NCBI GenBank assembly: GCA_041685505.1
Contig: JAWLFQ010000095.1
Span: 1-7,713 of the forward strand
From: T1Sed10-7 sp041685505
Lineage (GTDB): Bacteria > Actinomycetota > Nitriliruptoria > Nitriliruptorales > Nitriliruptoraceae
Length of the DNA stretch: 7,713 nt
Direction: 5' to 3'
The notes beneath the pieces are model-generated. The model was given only the letters and a program-made list of their open reading frames with translations. It searched no databases and had not been told where the DNA came from. Positions 1-6,588 of this stretch are shown here, piece after piece. Both the position numbers and the translations under genes were made by a program. The stretch's first letter is position 1. The number at the start of each line of letters is the position of its first letter.

Positions 1-1
1 C

Positions 2-724
2 CACGTCGTCGCCACTGAACTGGAACGCTTCGGCCACAGCTCCTGGTTCACCCTGGGCGACCGCGACCTCGCGACCCACCTGCATCGCACCCTGCGGCTC
101 CGCGAGGGCGCGAGCCTGTCGACGGTGACCGAGGAGGTGACCCGTGCCTTCGGGGTGGACGTCCGCCTGCTCCCGGCGACCGATGACCCCGTGGAGACGC
201 GGATCACCACCACCGACGGTCGGGACCTGCACTTCCAGGAGTACTGGGTCCGCGAGCGTGGGCGTCCCGAGGTCGCAGCGGTGCGCCTGGCCGGTGCCGA
301 GGCGGCCGCCCCGGCACCGGGGGTCATCGAGGCGATCATCGATGCCGACGCCGTGCTGGTCGCGCCGTCGAACCCCGTGGTGTCCATCGGGACGATCCTG
401 GCGGTGCCCGGCATCCGTGAGGCGCTGGCCACGACCCCGGCCCCGGTCGTGGGCGTCTCTCCCATCATCGACGGCGCGGTGGTCCGCGGCATGGCCCACC
501 GCCTGCTCCCAGCGGTGGGAGCCGAGGTCTCCGCCGTCGGCGTGGCGAGCCTCTACCGGGAGTGGTTGGACGGCTGGGTGATCGATGAGCGGGACGCGGC
601 CCAGTGTGACCCCGTCCGCGACCTCGGTCCGCAGTGTGTGGCGACCGACACGCTGATGGACGAGGCCACGGTCGCGGCGGCGCTCGCCCGGACCTGCCTC
701 GAACTCGCGGGCCGGTTGCGCTGA
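2..724 (+). CDS. fbiA: FbiA/CofD, F420 precursor (phospholactate/phosphoenolpyruvate) transferase, 5'-partial
   Basis: This is the C-terminal 240 residues of the CofD/FbiA family. The frame is open from base 2, and roughly 80-90 N-terminal residues lie off the window, judged from the usual length of about 320-330. The enzyme transfers a phospho-C3 unit from a GDP-activated donor onto the deazaflavin Fo in the cytoplasm. In actinobacteria the donor is thought to be enolpyruvyl-diphospho-guanosine, giving dehydro-F420-0. Visible family signatures are SSWFTLGDRDLATH (visible residues 13-26), APSNPVVSIGTILAVPGI (121-138), which fits the conserved nucleotide/Fo-binding loop, and VVGVSPIIDGAVVRGMA (149-165). 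The C-terminus ends in the typical ATDTLMDE...LELAG pattern. The TGA stop shares its last base with the ATG of fbiB, so the two are translationally coupled. No frameshift or missing motif is seen. Family assignment is very secure; donor specificity is inferred from the FbiB fusion next door. Confidence 0.96.
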   Translation, partial: HVVATELERFGHSSWFTLGDRDLATHLHRTLRLREGASLSTVTEEVTRAFGVDVRLLPATDDPVETRITTTDGRDLHFQEYWVRERGRPEVAAVRLAGAEAAAPAPGVIEAIIDADAVLVAPSNPVVSIGTILAVPGIREALATTPAPVVGVSPIIDGAVVRGMAHRLLPAVGAEVSAVGVASLYREWLDGWVIDERDAAQCDPVRDLGPQCVATDTLMDEATVAAALARTCLELAGRLR

Positions 725-2049
725 TGGCTGGCTCGTTGACCGTCACCGCGGTACGCACCGATCACCGTTTCCGCCCCGGCGACGAGGTGGCGACGGTGCT
801 GGTGGCAGCGCTGCACGACGACGGTTCCGCGCTGCGCGATGGCGACGTCATCTGCGTGGCGTCCAAGGTGATCAGCCTGGCCGAGGGACGCACGGTGCCC
901 CTGTCAGCCGGCGATGCGCGTCTCGCCCGCCAGCAGCTCGCACGGTCGGAAGCCGCCGAGGTGGTCGCTGACGCACCCTGGGTGGTGATCACCCGTACCC
1001 CCCATGGTTTCGTGGCCGCGAACGGCGGCATCGACACCTCGAACGTGGCACCGGGTACCGCCCTGCTGCTGCCGGAGGATCCCGACGCCTCCGCCGCGCA
1101 GCTCCGCGATGCCATCGCGGCGGCGACCGGCGCGGACGTCGGGGTGATCGTCACCGACACCTTCGGCCGTCCGTGGCGACACGGCCAGACCGACGTGGCG
1201 CTCGGTGTCGCCGGGCTCCCGGCCCTGCGGGACGAGCGCGGTGGTCGGGACCTCGACGGCAGCGTGCTCGAGGTCACCGAAGCCGCGATCGCCGACGAGG
1301 TGGCTGGCGCCGCCGATCTGGTCCGACGCAAGGACAGCGCCGCACCCTTCGTCCTGGTGCGTGGCCTGGAGCGGACCGGTCAGCGGGCCGGGACCGCGAA
1401 GGATCTGGTCCGGCCACCCCAACAGGACCTGTTCGCCGCCGGCGGCGCCACCGCCGTGGAACACGCCGTGGCGGCACGCCGAACGGTCCGACGCTTCGAC
1501 GCCGCGCGGGAGGTACCACCTCCGGTGGTCGAGGCCGCGGTGCGCGCTGCCGCGACGGCTCCCGCACCCCACGGCAGCAGACCCTGGCGCTTCCTCCAGC
1601 TGACCGCGGACACCCGGACCCGGCTGCTGGACGCCATGGCCGCGCAGTGGCGGGCGGATCTCAGCGGCGACGGGGTCAGCGAGGCGGCCATCGCGCGCCG
1701 CCTGTCCCGGTCCGATGCGATCCTTCGGACCGCTCCGCTCGTCCTGCTCCCGCTGGTGAGCCTCGACATGGCACACCACTACCCCGACCCGAGGCGGACC
1801 ACGGCCGAGCGTGACCTCTTCCTGCTGTCGGCGGGGTCGGCGTTGCAGAACCTGCAGGTCGTCCTCGCCGGGCACGGCTTCGGTGCCGCGTGGATCAGCT
1901 CGACGGCCTTCTGCCCCGACACCGTCCGCGAGGTGCTGGACCTCGCATCGACGTGGGAGCCGGTCGGCCTCGTCGCCGTCGGCGCCCCTGCCGACCCACC
2001 GTCGCCGCGTCCTGAGGTGGATGCCGCGCACTTCCTCGACATCCGCTGA
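724..2049 (+). CDS. fbiB: FbiB, bifunctional F420:L-glutamate ligase / dehydro-F420-0 reductase
   Basis: This 441-residue protein has two domains, close to mycobacterial FbiB in length. Residues 1 to about 235 are a CofE-type ligase, which adds glutamates to F420-0 using GTP and divalent metal. Signatures are DVICVASKVISLAEGR (41-56), HGFVAANGGIDTSNV (94-108) and TDTFGRPWRHGQTDVALGVAGL (144-165), the last two holding the metal and nucleotide ligands. Residues 245-441 are an FMN-binding nitroreductase-fold domain: RRTVRRFD (252-259), APAPHGSRPWRF (279-290) and LLSAGSALQNLQVVLAGHGFGAAW (367-390, split here only for description). In mycobacteria this domain reduces the enolpyruvyl group of dehydro-F420-0. 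The ATG at 724 was chosen because it overlaps the fbiA stop (TGATG). The open frame runs further upstream, but only inside fbiA. The RBS is weak, consistent with coupled translation. Everything acts in the cytoplasm. Identification is secure. Confidence 0.96.
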   Translation: MAGSLTVTAVRTDHRFRPGDEVATVLVAALHDDGSALRDGDVICVASKVISLAEGRTVPLSAGDARLARQQLARSEAAEVVADAPWVVITRTPHGFVAANGGIDTSNVAPGTALLLPEDPDASAAQLRDAIAAATGADVGVIVTDTFGRPWRHGQTDVALGVAGLPALRDERGGRDLDGSVLEVTEAAIADEVAGAADLVRRKDSAAPFVLVRGLERTGQRAGTAKDLVRPPQQDLFAAGGATAVEHAVAARRTVRRFDAAREVPPPVVEAAVRAAATAPAPHGSRPWRFLQLTADTRTRLLDAMAAQWRADLSGDGVSEAAIARRLSRSDAILRTAPLVLLPLVSLDMAHHYPDPRRTTAERDLFLLSAGSALQNLQVVLAGHGFGAAWISSTAFCPDTVREVLDLASTWEPVGLVAVGAPADPPSPRPEVDAAHFLDIR

Positions 2050-2206
2050 CCGACGAAGAGCGCGTGACGTAAGGGGCAGAGGTCCCCCGAGGAGCGGGCC
2101 GGGATACCCTGCCCTCGGCGCCATCCCGTCGTCCACCCGTCGACCGCTGGAAGACCGACGGGAGCGGTCCGGGTTGCAGTGCTGTCGACACGGACGAGGT
2201 GGAGTG
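2050..2206 (+). other. Intergenic spacer between fbiB and the DUF3105 gene
   Basis: The 157 nt between the fbiB stop and the chosen GTG carry no gene. The stretch contains the overlapping inverted repeats listed separately, a perfect 8-nt palindrome TGTCGACA at 2183-2190, a more distant pair GGGCAG (2074-2079) / CTGCCC (2109-2114), and an AGGTGG ribosome-binding-like stretch at 2197-2202. I could not find a convincing -35/-10 pair; TACCCT at 2105-2110 has no acceptable -35 partner. The length and palindromes make it plausible that the DUF3105 gene has its own promoter or a regulator site, but this is inference. Confidence 0.5.
2136..2169 (+). repeat. Two overlapping 7-bp inverted repeats (mutually exclusive hairpins)
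   Basis: CCCGTCG (2136-2142) is the exact reverse complement of CGACGGG (2156-2162), and GACCGCT (2142-2148) is the exact reverse complement of AGCGGTC (2163-2169). The pairings cross, so one RNA could form either stem but not both without a pseudoknot that has almost no loop. They lie 38-71 nt upstream of the DUF3105 start. They could be an operator, a leader switch, or chance in GC-rich DNA. No U-tract follows, so a classical terminator is unlikely. Confidence 0.4.
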
Positions 2207-3097
2207 GTGGCGGAACGCGAACGCATCCCGAAGAAGCAGCGACGCGAGCGGGCGCGCCAGGAACGTCAGCGCCAGGAGGAGGCGGCGGCAGCCCGCGCGC
2301 AGCAACGCAGTTGGCGTACCGGGCTCATCAGCTTCGTGGTGGTGGCCGTCGTCGGCGCCGTCGTCTACCAGGCCTTCGCCGGGGGCACCGACCCCCTCGA
2401 GGACGCCATCCTGGTGTCCTCCAGCGCTGCCGAGGAGGCCCAGGCCGCCGCTGGCTGCGAGGTCATCGTCGACCGCGAACCCCTCTCGGACCGGACCCAC
2501 TTCGACAACAGCGCCCAGGTGGATGCCGCCAGCGTCTACACCGACACCCGACCGACCCACTCCGGTCCACACACCGCGGGCGTGCACCCGATCACCCCGG
2601 CAGCCGATCGCCAGATCGACGAGGTCTCAGCGACCCACAACCTCGAGCACGGGACCGTGATCGTGTGGTGGGACCCCGAGCAGACCGATCCCGATGCCGC
2701 CGGTGAGCTCGGCAGCTGGGCCCGCCTGATGAACGCCAGCGGTTTCCGACGCGACGCCGCGGGTGTCGGCATCATCACCTCGCCCTACACCGACCCCGGG
2801 ATCGACTCCGGCAAGGCCGTGGCCTTCCGGGCCTGGGGCGTGGCGATGGACTGCGACCGCTGGGACGAGACCGTCGCCAACGCGTTCCTGCTGGATCACT
2901 TCGGCAGCCACGGCATCGGGCCCGAGCGCAACCTCGCAGCGTTCCCCGCCGAGGTGTTGGCCTACAGCGACCGCGACGTCGACGACACCAGCGACGCCGA
3001 TGCACCCATCGAGGGCACCAGCCCGGAACAAGGCAGGCAGGAGCTGGGACCGGATGAGCGCGAGGGCGTGGTCGAGGACGAGGACGCCACGGGCTGA
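2207..3097 (+). CDS. Membrane-anchored DUF3105 family protein
   Basis: This 296-residue protein is of unknown function. Residues 1-36 are strongly basic and then rich in Q/E/A, probably cytoplasmic and partly helical. Residues 38-57 (TGLISFVVVAVVGAVVYQAF) form a single membrane segment. The rest is predicted to lie outside the membrane. The DUF3105 core shows the family hallmarks RPTHSGPHTAG (115-125) and THNLEHGTVIVWWDP (143-157). It has exactly two cysteines, C84 and C216, the first just before the core, which could form a disulfide. Residues 255-296 are an acidic, Asp/Glu-rich tail. GTG at 2207 was chosen because AGGTGG ends 4 nt upstream; GTG at 2204 is an alternative one codon longer. 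The open frame continues upstream to 1811 but only antisense-like within fbiB. It converges on the glycosyltransferase gene with 28 nt between stops. Family call is secure; any role in envelope or copper/redox processes would be speculation. Confidence 0.88.
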   Translation: MAERERIPKKQRRERARQERQRQEEAAAARAQQRSWRTGLISFVVVAVVGAVVYQAFAGGTDPLEDAILVSSSAAEEAQAAAGCEVIVDREPLSDRTHFDNSAQVDAASVYTDTRPTHSGPHTAGVHPITPAADRQIDEVSATHNLEHGTVIVWWDPEQTDPDAAGELGSWARLMNASGFRRDAAGVGIITSPYTDPGIDSGKAVAFRAWGVAMDCDRWDETVANAFLLDHFGSHGIGPERNLAAFPAEVLAYSDRDVDDTSDADAPIEGTSPEQGRQELGPDEREGVVEDEDATG

Positions 3098-3127
3098 GAC
3101 CGCCCTCCACGCCGCGCGGCAGCGGTC
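3098..3127. terminator. Possible bidirectional terminator between convergent genes
   Basis: GACCGC (3098-3103), starting right after the DUF3105 stop, is the exact reverse complement of GCGGTC (3122-3127), which overlaps the stop codon of the glycosyltransferase on the other strand. The interior holds a further self-complementary 10-mer, GCCGCGCGGC (3111-3120). A stem here would be symmetrical for both convergent transcripts. There is no T-tract on either side, so it would be an L-shaped or stalling type of terminator at best. Location is persuasive; the sequence alone is modest. Confidence 0.4.
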
Positions 3128-4328
3128 AGGACCGCACCCGACCGCCGCCCACCACCCCCGGGGCGCGACCACGGATGCGCGCCCACCACGTCCGCACCCA
3201 GGGCCCCCAGCGGAAGGGCACGGCCCAGCGACGCTCGACCTCCGCAGCCGTCACGCACGCGCGCGCCCCGAGCTCGCGCCGGCGCGTCACGGCGCCCGGG
3301 AGGCCCCGACCCAACTGCCACAGGCTGCCGGGGACGGCGCGGGGCACCGTCACCAGCAGCTCGAGGCTCTTCAGCGCGGTGGTCGAGAGGATCAGGAGCC
3401 AGCTGCGCATCGGTGGCCGGTCGCAGGTCACGGTGATCAGGAGCCGGTTGGCGTGGTTGAGGGCCTCGACCCTCGGGGTACGTCGGGGTCCCGCCCCACC
3501 GCGCTCGTGGATCGCGACGGCGCTGGGCTCGTACCACGCCTTCCATCCGAACCGCCGCGCCCGCCAGTCCAACTCCACGTCGTCGAAGTACGCGACGAGG
3601 GGCTCGGAGAGCACCTGCCCATCCGACCACGCGAGCTCCGCGAGCATGGCGCGGCGGTGGAGCACGCAGGCGCCGGAGGCCCCGAACACCTCCCCCGCCG
3701 GGATGGCACCGACGTCGGCCGTGCCCTCGCCGCGGTTGCGGTAGAGCCGGGCGGTGGTGAGCTCGTGACCGGTGGTGTCGAGCAGCGGGCTGCCGTCCGC
3801 ATCGGCGACGGCACGGCGCACCCGCGGTTGGNNNNNNNNNNNNNNNNNNNNNNNNNNNNNNNNNNNNNNNNNNNNNNNNNNNNNNNNNNNNNNNNNNNNN
3901 NNNNNNNNNNNNNNNNNNNNNNNNNNNNNNNTGCCGTCCGCATCGGCGACGGCACGGCGCACCCGCGGTTGGACGCTGCCACAGCCGGGATCGGCCAGCA
4001 GACGCGCCACGCAGCGGCGCACCAGGTCCGGTGCTGCGACGACGTCGGGGTTGACCAGCAACACCGCTTCGACGGCCGGGTCGAGACGACCCAGCACGGC
4101 GTTGACGCCACCGCAGAAGCCACGGTTGCGTGCCGAGTGCAGGAGCCGCACGGGGTGGGCGAGGGCACCCGCCGCCGCGGCGCGCACCACCTCGACGGAG
4201 GCGTCGGTGGAGGCGTTGTCCAGCACGACCACCTCGAGGTCGGGATGGTCCTGCGCGTCCAGGCTCTCCAGCAGTGGCCCGAGGTGCTCCGCGCTGTTCC
4301 AGGCGATCACGATGGCGGCGACACGCAC
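3126..4328 (-). CDS. Glycosyltransferase family 2, rhamnosyltransferase (WbbL)-like, interrupted by an assembly gap
   Basis: This is a GT-A fold inverting glycosyltransferase, expected to transfer a nucleotide-activated sugar to a lipid-linked acceptor at the inner face of the membrane. Motifs from the N-terminus: VAAIVIAWNS (3-12), LDNASTDAS (36-44) for nucleotide binding, SARNRGFCGGVN (65-76), LLVNPDVVAAPDL (90-102) carrying the DXD-equivalent, then after the gap FGASGACVLHRRAM and FDDVELDWRARRFGWKAWYEP. These match the rhamnosyltransferase/WbbL group. A hydrophobic C-terminal stretch (SWLLILSTTALKSLELLV) suggests membrane association. As written the frame has 400 codons with 34 unknown residues. 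If the duplicated 41-nt flanks are merged it becomes an intact 353-residue protein, a normal family length. The GTG start at 4328 lies 5 nt after the upstream ATPase stop, with GAGG overlapping that stop as RBS, so the two are coupled. Sugar specificity is inferred only from similarity and synteny. Confidence 0.88.
   Translation of the reverse strand: MRVAAIVIAWNSAEHLGPLLESLDAQDHPDLEVVVLDNASTDASVEVVRAAAAGALAHPVRLLHSARNRGFCGGVNAVLGRLDPAVEAVLLVNPDVVAAPDLVRRCVARLLADPGCGSVQPRVRRAVADADGXXXXXXXXXXXXXXXXXXXXXXXXXXXXXXXXXXQPRVRRAVADADGSPLLDTTGHELTTARLYRNRGEGTADVGAIPAGEVFGASGACVLHRRAMLAELAWSDGQVLSEPLVAYFDDVELDWRARRFGWKAWYEPSAVAIHERGGAGPRRTPRVEALNHANRLLITVTCDRPPMRSWLLILSTTALKSLELLVTVPRAVPGSLWQLGRGLPGAVTRRRELGARACVTAAEVERRWAVPFRWGPWVRTWWARIRGRAPGVVGGGRVRS
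3791..3972. repeat. Identical 41-nt direct copies flanking the gap
   Basis: Bases 3791-3831 and 3932-3972 are identical over 41 nt and directly abut the two edges of the N run. Each copy begins with a 7-bp hairpin: TGCCGTC (3791-3797) and GACGGCA (3807-3813), 9-nt loop, repeated at 3932-3938 and 3948-3954. Both copies encode the same peptide, QPRVRRAVADADG, in the glycosyltransferase frame. The simplest reading is one real 41-nt stretch present at both contig ends that the assembler did not merge. Confidence 0.9.
3832..3931. other. Assembly gap, 100 Ns
   Basis: This is a run of exactly 100 unknown bases, the conventional size for a gap of unknown length. It lies inside the glycosyltransferase gene. 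The reading frame happens to stay open across it because gap plus one repeat copy is 141 nt, a multiple of three. The flanking duplication suggests that no real sequence is missing. Confidence 0.95.
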
Positions 4329-4333
4329 CCGCC

Positions 4334-5641
4334 TCAGCCTCGGGCCTGGCGAGGCTGCGACCGCAGAGGGATCGGGCCGGCCTTCCCGTCGCCGATACGC
4401 AGCGCGGGGCCATCCGCGACGACAGCGCTCGCCGACAGGTCCACCAGGCCCGCACCGCCGGGCGCCGGCTGCACCACGAAGCGGGCGGCGTCGGCGACCA
4501 CTGCCCAGGTCTCGCGGCCGGACGCGTCGGTCACCGAGCAGGCGATGGCGTAGTGCCCGGACAGCAGGTGCGCGGTGAACCGGACCTCGACCACAGCCTG
4601 CTGATCGGGCCCGAGCGGGCCGACGCCCACGCCCTGCCAGGCCGTGTGGAGCTCGTAGAGGTGCGTGCCGTCACCGCGGGAGACCACGGCACCCACCGAG
4701 CACACCTCGACCTCGGTGAGCGCGCGCAGGCGCACCCGCAGGACCAGCTGGCTGGAGGGGGCGACCTCGCTGACCAACCGCCCGTCGGTGCCCAACAACT
4801 GGACGTCGTCGATGGCGACCTGCCGGGGACCGCGATGCCGATCGATACGGGGCGCCGCGCTGGAGACCACCCGCTGTTTGTACAGCTCCACCCCCTCGGT
4901 GACGGGCCCGTCGAACAGCACGCGCCCGCGGTCGAGCACGATGGCCCGGTCACACATCTCGCGGACGGCATCGAGGTCGTGGCTGACGAGCACGAAGGTC
5001 TTGCCCTGGTCACGGAAGGCCCGCATGCGCTCGAGGGACCGATCCTGGAACTCCGCGTCACCGACGGCGAGCACCTCGTCGACCAGCAGGATGTCGGGGT
5101 CGACCATCACCGCCACGGCGAACCCGAGCCGCACCTCCAGACCGGAGGAGTAGGTACGCACGGCGGTGTCCAGGAGGTGTTCGACCCCGGCGAAGGCCAC
5201 GATCTCATCGAACCGCTCCGCGATCTCGGTCCCCGACAACCCGAGGATCGCCCCGTTGAGCCGGATGTTCTCCCGGCCCGTGAGATCACCGTGGAACCCG
5301 GCTCCGAGCTCCAGCAACGAGGCCACACGGCCGTTGGTCAGCACCGTGCCCTCGTCGGGGGGAAGGATGCGTGCCAACAGCTTGAGCAGGGTCGACTTGC
5401 CGGAGCCGTTGGGGCCGATCACAGCGACCGACTCGCCGTGATCGACGGTGAAGCTGACGTCCTCCAGGGCGTTGAAGTCGGTGTAGGAGCTGCGGCGCAG
5501 GCGGTAGAGACGCTCCTTGAGACCGCTCGGACGCTCGTGGAACAACCGGAAGGTCTCCGTGACCTGATCGACGACGATCGCCGGCTGCGCAGGATCGACG
5601 TTGCCTGCGGCCAGCTGTCCGATGCGTGGGCGGTGTTCCAC
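4334..5641 (-). CDS. wzt: Wzt-type polysaccharide ABC transporter ATPase with C-terminal glycan-binding-like domain
   Basis: This 435-residue protein is the nucleotide-binding subunit of a surface polysaccharide (O-antigen/teichoic acid/galactan type) exporter. ATPase domain, about residues 22-260: Walker A GPNGSGKST (76-84), Q-loop region LLELGAGFHGDLTGREN (109-125) with Glu in place of Gln as is usual in Wzt proteins, signature YSSGLEVRLGF (164-174), Walker B ILLVDE (184-189) and switch His221 in VSHDLD. Residues about 275-392 form an extra beta-rich domain (IDDVQLLGTDG... SGHYAIACSVTDASG... FVVQ) matching the Wzt C-terminal domain, which in characterised systems binds the finished polymer end. 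Start: AAGGAGG at 5655-5649 is 7 nt before GTG 5641 but only 1 nt before GTG 5647, so 5641 is preferred. It starts 2 nt after the permease stop and is followed closely by the glycosyltransferase, so it is operonic with both. Substrate is unknown. Confidence 0.92.
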   Translation of the reverse strand: MEHRPRIGQLAAGNVDPAQPAIVVDQVTETFRLFHERPSGLKERLYRLRRSSYTDFNALEDVSFTVDHGESVAVIGPNGSGKSTLLKLLARILPPDEGTVLTNGRVASLLELGAGFHGDLTGRENIRLNGAILGLSGTEIAERFDEIVAFAGVEHLLDTAVRTYSSGLEVRLGFAVAVMVDPDILLVDEVLAVGDAEFQDRSLERMRAFRDQGKTFVLVSHDLDAVREMCDRAIVLDRGRVLFDGPVTEGVELYKQRVVSSAAPRIDRHRGPRQVAIDDVQLLGTDGRLVSEVAPSSQLVLRVRLRALTEVEVCSVGAVVSRGDGTHLYELHTAWQGVGVGPLGPDQQAVVEVRFTAHLLSGHYAIACSVTDASGRETWAVVADAARFVVQPAPGGAGLVDLSASAVVADGPALRIGDGKAGPIPLRSQPRQARG

Positions 5642-5643
5642 GC

Positions 5644-6588
5644 TCACACCTCCTTGGCGAAGGTGCGGGCACGCCGCAGGAAGATGGCGTAGCCGGCGAC
5701 GAAGGCGGCAACGGCCCAGCCAGCGGCGACCAGCGCCGCGGTCGCCGCCGGCCATGCGGGTGGTCCGTCCACCAGAGGGCTGATCACGTCACCGGTGGCA
5801 CTGACCGGACCGTAGAGCCCGAGGCGCGCCAGTTCGACGAAGGACGTGGACGGGTTCAGCGCGATCAGCTGTGCCACCCAGGAGAATCGCTCCCCCATCT
5901 GGGCGGTCACCAGCGCGAGCGGGTAGAGCACCGGCGTGGCGTAGAACCACACCTGGAAGATCACCACGAACAGCTCCTGCAGGTCGCGGAAGACGACGTT
6001 GACCCCGGCGAACCACATCGCGACCCCGGAGGTGAACACCGTCAGCAGCGCGATGGCCAGCAGCGTGGTGGGCAGGTGCACCAGCACGCCGACACCACGG
6101 CTGTAGATCAGGTAGGGGCTGAGCACCAACAACGCCAGCAGCAGGTGGATCAGCTGGGAGAACACGTGGGACAGCGGCAGCACCTCGCGGGGGAAGTAGA
6201 CCTTCTTGATCAGCTCGCCGTTGCCCACGATGGAGTGGATCGCACCCTGGCACGAGTTCTGCAGGAACTGCCACACCAGGAACCCGGCGATGAAGAACGC
6301 CGGGAAGTCATCGACCGGGATCCGCACGATCTGGGTGAACACCACGCTGAACACCGCGGTCATCAGCACCGGGGTCAGCATGGACCACAGGAACCCGAGC
6401 GCCGAGTTGCGGTAGCGGACCTTCAGTTCCTTGCGCACCAGCTGGGCCAGCAGCTCACGGGCACGCCACAGCTCCACGAGCTTGCTCGAGGCCCACACCG
6501 TGGCGAGCCGGGACGCGCCGGGCAGCGCGGCGGCATCGGCGCCACCTGGCTGGGTCGTCACCTCGGCCCCCCCGGGAGACAACGCCAC
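5644..6588 (-). CDS. wzm: Wzm-type ABC-2 polysaccharide export permease
   Basis: This 314-residue integral membrane protein is the permease partner of the adjacent ATPase. After a variable Ala/Gly-rich N-terminus (1-35) comes the family's cytoplasmic interface helix and first membrane entry, LVRKELKVRYRNSALGFLW (50-68). Six hydrophobic segments are visible at roughly 68-88, 95-112, 141-162, 172-196, 205-226 and 282-304. Conserved ABC-2/TagG/Wzm motifs are NGELIKKVYFPREVLPLS (123-140), FRDLQELF (200-207), FYATPVLYP (215-223) and LNPSTSFVELAR (244-255). It is expected to work as a dimer in the cytoplasmic membrane, flipping lipid-linked glycan outward. Its start is uncertain: GTG at 6588 is used, but in-frame GTGs at 6561, 6606 and 6648 are possible and none has a strong RBS. 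The frame stays open far upstream only as a shadow of the pyrophosphorylase gene. Its end carries the RBS for the ATPase gene. Confidence 0.92.
   Translation of the reverse strand: MALSPGGAEVTTQPGGADAAALPGASRLATVWASSKLVELWRARELLAQLVRKELKVRYRNSALGFLWSMLTPVLMTAVFSVVFTQIVRIPVDDFPAFFIAGFLVWQFLQNSCQGAIHSIVGNGELIKKVYFPREVLPLSHVFSQLIHLLLALLVLSPYLIYSRGVGVLVHLPTTLLAIALLTVFTSGVAMWFAGVNVVFRDLQELFVVIFQVWFYATPVLYPLALVTAQMGERFSWVAQLIALNPSTSFVELARLGLYGPVSATGDVISPLVDGPPAWPAATAALVAAGWAVAAFVAGYAIFLRRARTFAKEV
5649..5655 (-). promoter_or_regulatory. Strong ribosome-binding site for the ATPase gene
   Basis: The minus strand reads AAGGAGG, a near-perfect Shine-Dalgarno sequence, inside the last codons of the permease (AKEV-stop). 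It sits 7 nt before GTG 5641 and 1 nt before GTG 5647, which decides the ATPase start in favour of 5641. It is the best RBS I found in the window. Confidence 0.8.

Noticed and set aside
634..723. Earlier fbiB start at 634
   Set aside because: It would add 30 residues encoded inside fbiA with no family match; the ATG at 724 gives the normal N-terminus and the usual overlap.
904..2226. 440-codon minus-strand open frame opposite fbiB
   Set aside because: It is Arg/Gly/Pro-rich with no recognisable motif and lies exactly antisense to a secure gene; long antisense frames are routine at this GC content.
3791..3972. Genuine tandem duplication or mobile insertion in the glycosyltransferase
   Set aside because: The copies end precisely at the N run, which is a standard 100 long, and one copy alone gives an intact family protein; an assembly cause is simpler.
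2763..4553. 596-codon plus-strand open frame running through the gap
   Set aside because: It crosses the Ns and overlaps three real genes in wrong frames; composition is that of a shadow frame.
4130..5692. 520-codon plus-strand open frame opposite the ATPase gene
   Set aside because: It is rich in His/Gly/Asp/Glu, as expected for the reverse complement of a high-GC gene. No domain is seen, and the ATPase on the other strand has every expected motif.
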